NCBI GenBank assembly: GCA_024639415.1
Contig: JAHEIK010000033.1
Span: 1-16,190, forward strand
Length of the DNA stretch: 16,190 bases
Direction of reading: 5' to 3'
Source: Planctomycetota bacterium
Lineage (GTDB): Bacteria; Planctomycetota; PLA2; JAEUHO01
The position numbers and the translations under genes were made by a program. The notes below the pieces were generated by a model. That model saw only the letters and a list, made by a program, of their open reading frames with translations, was not told where the DNA came from and searched no databases. How positions within the stretch are numbered: the first letter of the stretch is position 1; every line of letters begins with the position of its first letter. This document shows, in pieces, positions 1 to 8,670 of the stretch.

Positions 1-121
1 CTGCCAGGGGGGCGGGCCCCCCTGCGGGCAAGCGCACTCGCCACGCCGTGGCTCGCCCGCGCCCGCACCCCCCATGAGCGAGCCTTACTCCGGCAGACCC
101 CACAAGACCCAGGCCGCCCAG
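1..121. repeat. Direct repeat, copy A (at least 121 bp; may continue left of the window)
   Basis: Bases 1-121 recur at 268-388 with an offset of 267 bp; I see no mismatch. The match stops abruptly at 121/388, since base 122 no longer corresponds to 389. Each copy holds a perfect 8-bp stem with a 4-base loop (here 5-12 with 17-24), then a nested dyad: GCGGGC at 24-29 with GCCCGC at 55-60, enclosing GCCAC/GTGGC at 40-44 and 48-52. On the minus strand, bases 121-85 copy the last codons and stop of the TPR-CHAT gene but are not attached to a CHAT domain, so this tail is an orphan. The left boundary cannot be seen. Confidence 0.93.
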
Positions 122-128
122 GGCAGCA

Positions 129-157
129 TCTGCGTGGGCTCTGGCGAGCCACGCAGA
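129..157. other. Strong stem-loop in the spacer between the two repeat copies
   Basis: TCTGCGTGG plus CTC (129-137 and 139-141, with G138 bulged) pairs with GAGCCACGCAGA (146-157) around the loop TGGC. That is 12 base pairs with one bulge. The 11-mer GGCGAGCCACG at 143-153 also occurs inverted inside both repeat copies (47-57 and 314-324), so spacer and repeat share sequence pieces. No T-run follows on either strand, so a classic intrinsic terminator is not supported. A structured RNA, a dyad binding site or a repeat remnant are all possible. Confidence 0.6.
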
Positions 158-201
158 CCGTCACCATGCCTCGGCGCGTGGCGCCTCCGCACATGCGCTC
201 C

Positions 202-224
202 GTCCACGTACTGCGGACGTGGAC
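202..224. other. Perfect 8-bp stem-loop
   Basis: GTCCACGT (202-209) and ACGTGGAC (217-224) are perfect reverse complements around a 7-base loop. It lies between the two repeat copies, downstream of the TPR-CHAT gene on the minus strand. No T-run follows. With the stem-loops at 129-157 and 272-291 it makes this gene-less stretch unusually rich in hairpins. Confidence 0.6.
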
Positions 225-267
225 TCGCACAAGCCCGCGCGCTGCGCGGCCGTGACTTGCTGCATGC

Positions 268-388
268 CTGCCAGGGGGGCGGGCCCCCCTGCGGGCAAGC
301 GCACTCGCCACGCCGTGGCTCGCCCGCGCCCGCACCCCCCATGAGCGAGCCTTACTCCGGCAGACCCCACAAGACCCAGGCCGCCCAG
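268..388. repeat. Direct repeat, copy B, overlapping the 3' end of the TPR-CHAT gene
   Basis: This is the second copy of the repeat at 1-121. Its right 37 bp (352-388) are the last codons and stop of the TPR-CHAT gene read on the minus strand; the other 84 bp are noncoding. Either a segment spanning the gene end was duplicated, or a repeat element landed at the gene end and now supplies its C-terminal codons. An assembly artefact is also possible because copy A runs off the window. Confidence 0.93.
272..291 (-). terminator. GC-rich hairpin after the TPR-CHAT gene, possible terminator
   Basis: CAGGGGGG (272-279) pairs perfectly with CCCCCCTG (284-291) around the loop CGGG, about 60 nt past the stop of the TPR-CHAT gene. 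Stability and position suit the end of the five-gene export operon. No U-run follows on the minus strand, so this is not a textbook intrinsic terminator. The same hairpin occurs at 5-24 in repeat copy A. Confidence 0.35.
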
Positions 389-3300
389 TAGTACGGGTGT
401 TGCCACTTCTTCTGGTTCCGCACGTGCTTCTGGGCGGCGCGCAATGCCTGGACGGGCGTCATGGCCTGCTTGCCGGCCTCGGGGTTCCACAGCCGGTAGA
501 ACTCGAGCATCAGTTCGCGGGTCGCTTCGTCGTCGACCTTCCAGAGCGAACAGATCACCCGCGGCGCCCCCGCGAACATGAACGCACGCGTCAGGCCGAC
601 GATGCCCTCCGTCTTGTAGATCTTGCCCTTGCCTGTCTCGCAAGCCGAGAGCACCACGAGGTCGGTCGGGATCTGCATGCGGAAGATCTCGAGGCACGTG
701 AGGAAGCCGTCGTGTGCGCCATCCACCGTGAGCGCCAGCGACGAGCGCCAGGGGCGCTCGGGATCCACCAGACCGTGGCAGGCGAAGTGCACAGCCCTCC
801 AGCGCGCAGCGAGCCTCAGAGCCTTCGCCAGGTCGGCCTCACTCGCCCGCTTGCCGAGCAACTTCACGGTGCCGATCTTCTCGACTTCCTTGGCAGTCTC
901 CTGCAGCGGATCGAGCCTCTGCGCGTGCGTCGTGTAGTCGGGCGCGCCGAGGGCCAGAACGCCCTTGCCCGCAACGCTTTGCTGCTTGCGCAACAGGCCG
1001 TACGTCGTCCCTGACGGAACGTAGGCGACCTCGTGATCCTCGAACAGCATGGCAAAGGGCAGGTAGCCCAACACCTCGACTGGGGAGATGAGCACACGCG
1101 TGATCGTCTTGCCCAGCTTCAGCGGCGCGACGAGGCGCTTGCGGAGTTCCCCCGTGGCGGCCTTCATCGCCTTCTCTTTGACGGCTCTGTCGCTCGGGTG
1201 AAACGCCAGGGCGTACCGGCGCACGTCGGCGGACGAACCGAGCGGCACCATGCGGGTCCCGTCCTTCGTGACGACGAGCGCGACGGCGGCACCATCGGTC
1301 AGGCCGTAGGAGATCAAGGCCTCGCCCCCGCGCAGGTAGCCCCGGATGCGCTCCGGTCCGTCGGCCTCCGGCAACACCAACTGGGCCGCCGCCTTGGCTT
1401 CGCGTTGGATCTGCGCGATCGCGCTCACGACATCTGCCTCGGCCGCCTCCTTCTCGGTTCCGGCGGCGCGGATGCGCTTGAACAGGCCACTCTTGAGCGC
1501 AAGTGCGTGCGCGCGCACGGCGCTCCGCTCCCGCGCCTGGGCCTTGGCCAAAGCCAGCCGGAATGCCTCCGGGACCACGGCCGCCTCCAGCGCGCTGCGC
1601 GAGGCCAGGCCCTTGCGCAGGGTGTCGGCCCGCCCCTGCTCGAACATCCAGGTCTGCATGACCTCGTCGTTGGCCGCGAGCGATGCGCGCACGCCGACGT
1701 CGAACAGATCACGGAACACGTCGCGCGCCGAGGCGCCCTCGCCCTCCGCGAGGCCCGAAGCCAGTTGGGAGACCATGGTGATGCCCTGGCGAGCGAGCGC
1801 GGCAGCCTCGGCGGGCTTTGCCTGCCGAAAGCGCAGCCAAGCCAGGCTCCACAGCACGTTCACGTGCGTCGAGGGGTTGGGCGAGGTCTTCAGCAGCCTC
1901 AGCGCCTCCTCGTACTGGCTGCCCGCCTTGTCGAAGGTGCCGTCTCGCTCGTAGCTGTTGCCGACGTTGTTCAGCACCATCGCCACGCCGGGCGTGTCGT
2001 CCAAGGCGCGGAACAAGCCAAGCGCTTCGTCGTAGTGGATACGCGCCTGCTTGGTGTCCTTGGCGAACCTGAGGGCCAGGCTGCCGAGATCATTGAGGGT
2101 CGATGCGAGTCCGGCTCGATCCTTCAGCGTGCGGAAGAGCGCCTCCGCCTTCACGTAGTAGCTGCGCGCCTCCTCGGCGTGGCCGCTGTCGCGCTCCACA
2201 CTGCCGAGGTTCTTGAGCACGCGCGCGGCGAAGCGCTGGTTCTCCTGCTTCTCGTAGATCGCAAGCGCCGCCTTGTAGCCGGAGACGGCCTCCTTGTGCT
2301 TGCCCAACTGCAACTGCACGTTGGCGACGTTGTTGAGGCTCGCCGCGACGCCCGGGAGGATGCGTTCCTTGAAGAAGACGGTGAGGGCCTGGTTGTGCAG
2401 CTTCAGGGCCTCCGGGTACTTGCCGAGGCGCTGCTGCGTGTTGCCGACGCCGCTCAGCACGAGGGCCTCACCACGACGATCCTTCGTCAGCTTGAAGAGC
2501 GTCCTCGCTTCGTCGTAGCGCGTGAGGGCGAGTTCGTAGCTCCCCAGCTTGCGCAGGACGTTCGCCATGCCGTAGAACGCGAGTGGACCGTGCGGCCGGT
2601 AGAGTCGGATGCGCGGCAGCGCGAGCGCGGCTTCGTAGTGACCGTACGCAGCACTGAGATTGCCGCGCCGCTGCTCGGCATCGCCCTGCCCCAGCAAGGA
2701 GCGTGCGAGCCCCAGGCCGTCGCCGCGCTCCTTCAGGATGCGTCCGGCTTCGGCGTAGCTCGCAAGGGCGCCGGCGTCGTCACCGAGCGCGACCTGGGCC
2801 TTGGCCACATAGGCGTTCAAGATCGTCGCCACGCGCGCGTCGTCACCCAGGCGGCGCAGCGGCTCCAGACCTTCGGTCCATGCCCCCACGGCCCCGGTGC
2901 GCCAGCCGCCCGCCCAGGCGCTGCTGCCGGCCTCCCAGTGCCCCGTCGCGGCGAAGCGCAGCCAACCGAGCTTCGCCGCCGCTTGGGCCGCCTGCGCCAG
3001 GATCCTGACGCTCTCCCGGTACTTGCGCAGCATGCGGAGCGCGAGGCCGCGACCGTGCGCCAAGCGCAAGCGCGGCACGGAGGCGAGCATGCCGGCGTCG
3101 ATCTCTCCGGCGAGGACCTCGGATGCCGCGAGGGCCTGCTCGGGTGCCCGCGCGGCGAAGGCTGCGTTCATCGCTCGCAGCGCCTTGCGGCTCGCCGTCG
3201 ACCTGCCGCCGTGCGCTGCGACGTACTTCGCCAGTCCCTCGACACCCGGACGGGCCTCGGCGGCTGCGACGAAGCTCGCAGCATCCTCGTGCCGCCCTCC

Positions 3301-3507
3301 GGCGAGCAGGGCGTCGACGACCCGCCACGGATCCGGGTCGTCCCGCGCGGCAAGCTTCTTCAAGACTGCCGTATCGCCGGTGGCGACCGCCGCACGGACC
3401 TGCACGGCAGCGACTTCTTCCGGGGGAGCGGCCGGCGCGTCGTCCGCGGCGGCAAGCGGTGCGCAGAGGAGCACGAGCAGGGCGAGGGGCTGCGAGAGGC
3501 GCGTCAC
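352..3507 (-). CDS. Secreted TPR-CHAT protein, caspase-like protease candidate
   Basis: 1051 aa from a GTG start, chosen because it opens an N-terminal signal peptide (hydrophobic residues 8-20, likely cleavage near residues 20-21). Leu at -1 of Cys15 argues against a lipoprotein. Residues 226-540 hold about eight TPR-type repeats at a pitch near 40, several in the pattern LNNxANxQLxLGKxxEA. Residues 720-1051 are a CHAT domain of the caspase/separase fold. It keeps the catalytic His in HFACHG (His911), the catalytic Cys in LSACETG (Cys956), and the downstream GLTRAFMFAGA and CSLWKVDD segments. TPRs usually bind partners and CHAT domains are usually proteolytic; the substrate here is unknown. 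It lies 37 bp after the ABC2 stop, so it is probably the last gene of the export operon and acts outside the cytoplasm. No clear Shine-Dalgarno was found. Its final codons lie in the 121-bp repeat. Confidence 0.93.
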   Translation of the reverse strand: MTRLSQPLALLVLLCAPLAAADDAPAAPPEEVAAVQVRAAVATGDTAVLKKLAARDDPDPWRVVDALLAGGRHEDAASFVAAAEARPGVEGLAKYVAAHGGRSTASRKALRAMNAAFAARAPEQALAASEVLAGEIDAGMLASVPRLRLAHGRGLALRMLRKYRESVRILAQAAQAAAKLGWLRFAATGHWEAGSSAWAGGWRTGAVGAWTEGLEPLRRLGDDARVATILNAYVAKAQVALGDDAGALASYAEAGRILKERGDGLGLARSLLGQGDAEQRRGNLSAAYGHYEAALALPRIRLYRPHGPLAFYGMANVLRKLGSYELALTRYDEARTLFKLTKDRRGEALVLSGVGNTQQRLGKYPEALKLHNQALTVFFKERILPGVAASLNNVANVQLQLGKHKEAVSGYKAALAIYEKQENQRFAARVLKNLGSVERDSGHAEEARSYYVKAEALFRTLKDRAGLASTLNDLGSLALRFAKDTKQARIHYDEALGLFRALDDTPGVAMVLNNVGNSYERDGTFDKAGSQYEEALRLLKTSPNPSTHVNVLWSLAWLRFRQAKPAEAAALARQGITMVSQLASGLAEGEGASARDVFRDLFDVGVRASLAANDEVMQTWMFEQGRADTLRKGLASRSALEAAVVPEAFRLALAKAQARERSAVRAHALALKSGLFKRIRAAGTEKEAAEADVVSAIAQIQREAKAAAQLVLPEADGPERIRGYLRGGEALISYGLTDGAAVALVVTKDGTRMVPLGSSADVRRYALAFHPSDRAVKEKAMKAATGELRKRLVAPLKLGKTITRVLISPVEVLGYLPFAMLFEDHEVAYVPSGTTYGLLRKQQSVAGKGVLALGAPDYTTHAQRLDPLQETAKEVEKIGTVKLLGKRASEADLAKALRLAARWRAVHFACHGLVDPERPWRSSLALTVDGAHDGFLTCLEIFRMQIPTDLVVLSACETGKGKIYKTEGIVGLTRAFMFAGAPRVICSLWKVDDEATRELMLEFYRLWNPEAGKQAMTPVQALRAAQKHVRNQKKWQHPYYWAAWVLWGLPE

Positions 3508-3544
3508 GGCGAGCCAGCCTAGCAGGCGCGGTCGCCGAGCCGGC

Positions 3545-6451
3545 TCAGGCCTGCTGGCGCGCCATCATGCGGGCGAACAGGCCACCCGCCTCACGTAGCT
3601 CGTCGAAGCTGCCCTGCTCGACGACGCGGCCTCGGTCGAGGACGTAGATCCGGTCGGCCTTGCGGATGGTGCCCAGGCGGTGGGCGATGACAAGGCGCGT
3701 CACGTTCATCCCCTTCAGGCTCTCGGACACGATCGCCTGGGTTCGGTTGTCGAGGGCACTCGTGGCCTCGTCGAAGAACAGCACCTTCGGCCTGTAGAGC
3801 AGGGCACGGGCGATGAGCACCCGCTGGCGCTGGCCACCGGAGAGGTTCGTGCCGCCCTCGCTGACGACGGTGTGCATGCCCATGGGCAGGGCGCGCAGGT
3901 CCTCTTCGAAGCCGGCCTTGCGCACCGCATCCCAGGCCGCGTCGAGCGAGACCTGCGCCCCGGTCATGAGGTTCTCGAGGATGGTTCCCTGGCTCAGGCG
4001 ACTGCCCTGCAGCACGACACCGAGCTGCCGCCGGACGGCGCGCACGTCGATCCCGCCCAGATCCATGCCGTCGTAGTAGATCCCGCCCGCCTCCGGGCGC
4101 TCGAAGCCGAGCAGCATGCGCAGCAGCGTCGACTTGCCGCTGCCGGACGGCCCGACCAGCGCGACGAACTCGCCCGGCTCGGCGCGGAGGCTGACGTCCT
4201 TCAGGATCTCGGGGCCGTCCTCGCGGTAGCGGAAGGTCACGTGCTCGGCGCTGAAGCGTCCTGCGAGGAGCCCCGGATCGGCGAACGCCGGACTGGACTC
4301 AGGCTCGGCCGCGAGGATGGGCTGGACACGCTTGCCTGCTGCCAGGGTATCCAGCAGACCGACGAGCGTGTTGCTGACGCCGGACGCGCCCGCGAGGAAC
4401 GTGCCGTACGCCGCCATGAAGGCGAGGAACATGCCGATCGACAGTTCACCCCCCGGGCCGGCGAGCAGGTCGTAGCCGAACCAGAACAGTGCGGCGGTGC
4501 TGAGCGACGACAGCAGCAGGTTGGCGACGGCAGCCCCGTCTGCGACGCGCGCAATCCCGAGCGTGAGTCGCATCGGTTCGGCGTAGCGACGCAGCCACTG
4601 CGTGTACGCGCGGGGTTCCGCGCCGGCGACACGCAGCTTGGAGGCCCCTTGGACGACCTGGAGCTTGAAGCTGGTCAACGCGCCGTTCGCCTCCTGCAGC
4701 TCGACCGCCCTGCGCCGAATCAGCGCCGCACTCACAGCGGTCGTCAGCCCTGTAAGAACGGCGACCCCGACAGCTAGGAGCGCGAGGCGCGGGCTGTAGT
4801 AGAGCAACAGGGCGAGATTGAGCAGGGCCATCAAGCCCGAAAAGAGCCCCGCCAGGGTCGCACCGCTGAGGCGCTCACCGATCTGGTGCACAGCCATGGC
4901 GCGCTCGGAGAGATCGCCGCTGGCGAAGCCGCGGAAGAACGCCGGACGCAGGTTCAGGAGGCGATCCCACACGGCAGACTGCCCCGCCTGACGAGCACGC
5001 GCGGACATGCGCGCGGCGAGGTAGGCCTGCGACACGCGAAAGAGAACCTGCCCGAACGCGGCCGCGAGGAGCGCCAAACCGAGCTCGAGGAGCAGACGGC
5101 GATTCGCTCCTGGAATGGCGGAGTCCATGACGACGGCGGTCGCGAGCGGCGTGAGCATGCCGAGCAGGGTGGCCATGGCGGCCGTCCCCGCCATCCACAC
5201 GAGATCCCGCCCACGCCCGTGCAGCGAGAAGAGCAGCAGGTCGCGGAGTGCGAGCACGCGCGAGGGCAGCGGCCGGTACCACGTGACGGCCTCGGGATGC
5301 AGGGTGGCTTCGACGGCCGGCGTCAGCGGCCGCGACGTCCGCTCGACGGGATCGAACACCACGTAGCGCTGGCCCTTGCCGCGCAGGAGCGCCACGGGAC
5401 GCCGCGTCCGCCCCTGGTAAGCGAGCAGCGGTCCGCAGTCGTCCTTCCACCAGCCCTGCTCGAGCAGGACGCGGCGCACCCGGACGCCGCTTGCGCGCGC
5501 GATGGCGTCGACTTCGTCGCCTCCGCGTCGCCCACGGTCCGACGCGCCGGCAGGCTGCACGTCGACCCCGAACGTCTCGAGGATCGCACCCACGGCCGTC
5601 AGGAGCGGCGTCGCACGCTGCGGCGAGAGGCGCCGACGATCGAAGGACCCGGCGAGCTCGCTCGCGGCCGTGGCGGTCGAGGTCCGCGAGCGCCGCGCGC
5701 GTTCACGAAGCCGTGCCCGCTCGGCGTCTTCCTCGAGTGCTTCGCGATGTGCGAGGTCGGCGAGAACGATGCGCTGCAGCCGTGCGAGACCGGCGCCGAG
5801 CGCCGCGGCACTACCGACCTCCCGGGCCGTGACGAAGCGCACGGTTGCCGTACCCGCGGCGCGAACCCATGCGGCCTCTGTGCACGGGGTGGGCCCATCG
5901 GCTGCCGTGACCCGCCACCCAGACTCGCCCCGGACGTCGACTTCGCCGTCCTCGACGACGAGCCAGAGCCCTGTCGCTGCTGCGCGCGCGCCCTCTCCAG
6001 CGGAGAGCGTCAGGCTGCGCGGCTGCTCGACGCGCGCCGCGTCGCGCGGTGCGGGCAGTTCGCTCAGCTGCCCGGCCAGCGCCTCCACCCAGCCGCTGAC
6101 CAACGGCTCGGTCGCCGCCGCATCGTCCTGCAGCGCGTCCCAGAACGAGGCGAGCGGGATGATCGCCAGCTCCGTGTCCTCGACGGGAACGGCGAGCAGC
6201 CCGGCTGCAGGCGACGCCCCGGCTGCCGGCGACGAGTCGACGGGAGCGACGGCGATCGCACTGCCGCGTCCTCCGCGGAAGAGGAAGCGGCGCGGCCCCA
6301 CCGGCTCCCCTGCGGCGAGCGTGGCGCAGAACACGGCCACCGACCCCGAGGCGACCAGCCAGAGCGCCGGCTCCCCCGCCAGCGCGCACGCGTCATGGCT
6401 GCCGAGTCGTCTGCGCTCCCCGCCAAGCCTCTGGAGACTGTCGTGATCCAT
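3545..6451 (-). CDS. NHLM-type ABC exporter without C39 active site (ABC2)
   Basis: 968 aa. The reading frame is open 135 nt further upstream, but the ATG at 6451 is preferred because it overlaps the ABC1 stop (TGATG) and has GGGGA 7 nt upstream. Residues 1-390 are a long N-terminal region with the weak shape of the cyclic-nucleotide-binding-like and degenerate peptidase part seen in the second exporter of NHLM systems; no C39 Cys/His/Asp set is visible. Residues 400-700 are the membrane domain. The ATPase domain is complete: Walker A GPSGSGKS (767-774), LSGGQ (870-874), Walker B ending DE (894-895) and His924. It probably pairs with ABC1 to export the leader-type peptide. The N-terminal part contains a small SPAAGASPAAG repeat. 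Family assignment is from recognised sequence pattern; the role in transport is inferred. Confidence 0.9.
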   Translation of the reverse strand: MDHDSLQRLGGERRRLGSHDACALAGEPALWLVASGSVAVFCATLAAGEPVGPRRFLFRGGRGSAIAVAPVDSSPAAGASPAAGLLAVPVEDTELAIIPLASFWDALQDDAAATEPLVSGWVEALAGQLSELPAPRDAARVEQPRSLTLSAGEGARAAATGLWLVVEDGEVDVRGESGWRVTAADGPTPCTEAAWVRAAGTATVRFVTAREVGSAAALGAGLARLQRIVLADLAHREALEEDAERARLRERARRSRTSTATAASELAGSFDRRRLSPQRATPLLTAVGAILETFGVDVQPAGASDRGRRGGDEVDAIARASGVRVRRVLLEQGWWKDDCGPLLAYQGRTRRPVALLRGKGQRYVVFDPVERTSRPLTPAVEATLHPEAVTWYRPLPSRVLALRDLLLFSLHGRGRDLVWMAGTAAMATLLGMLTPLATAVVMDSAIPGANRRLLLELGLALLAAAFGQVLFRVSQAYLAARMSARARQAGQSAVWDRLLNLRPAFFRGFASGDLSERAMAVHQIGERLSGATLAGLFSGLMALLNLALLLYYSPRLALLAVGVAVLTGLTTAVSAALIRRRAVELQEANGALTSFKLQVVQGASKLRVAGAEPRAYTQWLRRYAEPMRLTLGIARVADGAAVANLLLSSLSTAALFWFGYDLLAGPGGELSIGMFLAFMAAYGTFLAGASGVSNTLVGLLDTLAAGKRVQPILAAEPESSPAFADPGLLAGRFSAEHVTFRYREDGPEILKDVSLRAEPGEFVALVGPSGSGKSTLLRMLLGFERPEAGGIYYDGMDLGGIDVRAVRRQLGVVLQGSRLSQGTILENLMTGAQVSLDAAWDAVRKAGFEEDLRALPMGMHTVVSEGGTNLSGGQRQRVLIARALLYRPKVLFFDEATSALDNRTQAIVSESLKGMNVTRLVIAHRLGTIRKADRIYVLDRGRVVEQGSFDELREAGGLFARMMARQQA

Positions 6452-8661
6452 CAGCGCGTCCCCGCCTTCCGGATCCCGTCGTCCGAAGCCAACAGCGCGG
6501 CATAGGCACCCTCGGCCCGCCAGAGTTCGTCGTGCGTGCCGCGCTCGACCACGCGGCCGCGATCGAGTACGAGGATCTCCTCGCAATCGCGAATCGTGCT
6601 GAGGCGATGGGCGACCAGAACACAGGTACAGCCGCGCAGCTTCAGCCGCTCCGAGATGAGGCGCTCCGTCTCGGCGTCGAGTGCGCTCGTCGCCTCATCC
6701 AGGACGAGGATGCGCGGGCGACTGGCGAGTGCCCGGGCGATCTCCAGACGCTGCCGCTGCCCACCGCTCAGGTTCGCCGCGTCCTCGCGCAGCGTCGCGT
6801 CGAGACCGCCGGGCAGTGCATGGACGGCGTCGAGGACCTCCGCGTCGCGCAGGGCGTCGACGAGGTTGCGCTCGGGCACGGTGTCGTCCCAGAGCGTGAG
6901 GTTGTCCCGTACGCTGCCTTCGAAGAAGGCGATGTCCTGATCCACGAACGCGACCGAGGACGTGAGCACGTCGCGCCCGATCGCCTCCCTCGCGCGGCCG
7001 TCGAAGCGCACGGCGCCTGCCCAAGGCTGCTCCAGCCCGCAGAGCAAGCGCGCGAGGGTGGACTTGCCGGAGCCGCTGGGGCCCACCAGCGCGATCCGTT
7101 CCCCGGGACGAATCGAGAACGACAGGCCCTCGAGCAGCGGCGGGTCGGCCGGGCTGTAGCCGAAGCTCAGGTCCTCGACGTCGACGCGGCCGCTCAGGAG
7201 TTCGTCCACATCGTCGGTGGCCTGGGCCGGCGCGGCGGACGGCGCGGCCGGATCGAGAGGGTGCTCGAGCACGTCGTCGAGGCGCGCGAGGTCGCCGCGC
7301 AGCATCTGGATCGTCTGTCCGAGGCCGATCAGCTTGGTCAGCGGGGCCAGGAAGCCCGCCATCAGGCTCTGGAACGCAACGAGCCCGCCGATGGTGAGCG
7401 CGCCGTCGATGACGCGCATGCCCCCCAGGATCAGCACGAGCAGCAGCGTCACCGGTCCGATCAGCTGCGGCACGATGGCCGTGCGTGCCCCGCGCAAGGC
7501 GATCTCGTGCGAGGTGTTCGTCGCACCCGTCCACATGCCGGCCCAGCGAGCGAAGAAGCCGTCCTCACGACCGGCTGCCTTGATGGTCTCGATGTTGCGC
7601 AGGCCCCCGACGGCGACACCGCCGGCCTTGCCCAGACCCTGCAGCAGGCGCATCTGGTCCTCGACGCGTCGGCGAGCGATGGAGCGCAGGACGACGCCGT
7701 GCACGAGCGCGGCCGCGAAGGCGACGCACGAGAGGACGGGGTCGTAGAACCACATCACGATCGCGTAGAACAGCATCATGGCGGCGCGGATCAGCGACTG
7801 CGCCAGCTCGCCGGACAATACGGCGGCCACCTTCGCGTTGAGTCCCGTACGCCCCACGACCTCGCCGGCGAAGCGCTGGGCGTAGAAGCTGGCGGGCAGG
7901 TGCAGCAGATGCCAGAAGAAGCCGGCCGACAGCTTGGCGGCGAGGCTCACGCGCAAGCGCCGCAGGAAGCCGCGCTGGATCAGCGCCAGGATGCCCTGCA
8001 GTACCGCGAGCACCAGCATCGCGCCGATCACGGGGCGCAGCCAGCCCGCTTGGCCGCTCACGACGACCTGGTCGAGGAATACCTGCGTGAGGGCCGGCAC
8101 GAGCACGCCCGGCACCGTGAGCAGCAGACCGGCGAGGAGGCTGTAGGCGACCGCGCCATAGGCACCCCGCAGGCGTGTGTGGAGCGCATGGAACGCGCTC
8201 GGCCGGCGCCCCCCCTTCTCGAAGTCCGGCCCTGGGCGGCACACGAGGACGACACCGGTGTAGCCCCGATCGAAATCCTCCAGCGTGACGGTGCGGTGGC
8301 CGACGGCCGGATCGTTCAGGTAGACCGTGTCCCCGCGCACGCCCTCCACCACGACGAAGTGATTGAAATGCCAGAACACGATGTACGGCGACGAGAGCTC
8401 GGCCAACGTCTCGAGGCTCTTGCTGTAGCCCTTGGCCTCGAGCCCGTAGCGCCGCGCCGCCTTGAGCACGTTGGACGCCTTGCTCCCGTCCCGCGAAACG
8501 CCGCACTCACGCCGCAGCACGGCCAGGGGCTCGACGCGGCCGTAGTGGCCTAGGAGGATCGCGAGGCAGGCTGCACCGCACTCAGCGGCTTCCATCTGCA
8601 GCACCGAGGGCGTCTTGACGCGTCGCGGCCAGTCGAGCGATTGGGGCGCTGCTTCCGTCAC
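6451..8661 (-). CDS. C39 peptidase-containing ABC exporter, NHLM type (ABC1)
   Basis: 736 aa from a GTG start, 9 nt after the HlyD-type gene. Later Met codons would cut into the peptidase domain. Residues 15-145 are a C39 cysteine peptidase of the kind that cleaves leaders after Gly-Gly: Gln22, Cys28 in ECGAAC, His101 in HFNHF and Asp117 in NDPAVG are all present. Residues 165-440 hold the membrane helices. The ATPase has Walker A GPSGSGKS (527-534), LSGGQ (631-635), Walker B with Asp655-Glu656 and His685. Nothing looks broken. It should process the Nif11-type precursor encoded at 10628-11014 while exporting the core across the inner membrane. Its stop overlaps the next start by 1 nt, so it is probably translationally coupled to ABC2. 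No good Shine-Dalgarno precedes the GTG, so it may depend on translation of the gene before it. Confidence 0.95.
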   Translation of the reverse strand: MTEAAPQSLDWPRRVKTPSVLQMEAAECGAACLAILLGHYGRVEPLAVLRRECGVSRDGSKASNVLKAARRYGLEAKGYSKSLETLAELSSPYIVFWHFNHFVVVEGVRGDTVYLNDPAVGHRTVTLEDFDRGYTGVVLVCRPGPDFEKGGRRPSAFHALHTRLRGAYGAVAYSLLAGLLLTVPGVLVPALTQVFLDQVVVSGQAGWLRPVIGAMLVLAVLQGILALIQRGFLRRLRVSLAAKLSAGFFWHLLHLPASFYAQRFAGEVVGRTGLNAKVAAVLSGELAQSLIRAAMMLFYAIVMWFYDPVLSCVAFAAALVHGVVLRSIARRRVEDQMRLLQGLGKAGGVAVGGLRNIETIKAAGREDGFFARWAGMWTGATNTSHEIALRGARTAIVPQLIGPVTLLLVLILGGMRVIDGALTIGGLVAFQSLMAGFLAPLTKLIGLGQTIQMLRGDLARLDDVLEHPLDPAAPSAAPAQATDDVDELLSGRVDVEDLSFGYSPADPPLLEGLSFSIRPGERIALVGPSGSGKSTLARLLCGLEQPWAGAVRFDGRAREAIGRDVLTSSVAFVDQDIAFFEGSVRDNLTLWDDTVPERNLVDALRDAEVLDAVHALPGGLDATLREDAANLSGGQRQRLEIARALASRPRILVLDEATSALDAETERLISERLKLRGCTCVLVAHRLSTIRDCEEILVLDRGRVVERGTHDELWRAEGAYAALLASDDGIRKAGTR

Positions 8662-8670
8662 GGCGCGACG

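Noticed and set aside
85..342. Minus-strand frame ending in the same WAAWVLWGLPE tail as the TPR-CHAT protein
   Set aside because: Only the last residues match, because of the duplicated repeat. The rest has no CHAT or TPR similarity, so it is not a second CHAT gene.
1..388. Integron attC sites or a CRISPR array
   Set aside because: There are only two long copies, 267 bp apart, no short regular repeats, and no RYYYAAC/GTTRRRY ends.
352..3507. Lipoprotein signal on the TPR-CHAT protein (Cys15)
   Set aside because: Leu precedes the Cys, where a lipobox needs Gly, Ala or Ser, so an ordinary signal peptide is more likely.
1033..3522. Long plus-strand open frame (829 codons) opposite the TPR-CHAT gene
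   Set aside because: Low-complexity Arg/Ala/Gly/His-rich translation with no domain. It is the antisense shadow of a GC-rich gene whose minus-strand product has clear TPR and CHAT motifs.
6452..6586. 45-residue N-terminal extension of ABC2 overlapping ABC1
   Set aside because: Arg-rich shadow of the ABC1 3' end; the TGATG overlap and Shine-Dalgarno support the ATG at 6451.
4886..8553. Long plus-strand frames at 4886-6505 and 6532-8553
   Set aside because: They are antisense to ABC2 and ABC1, have no recognisable motifs and show shadow-type composition.
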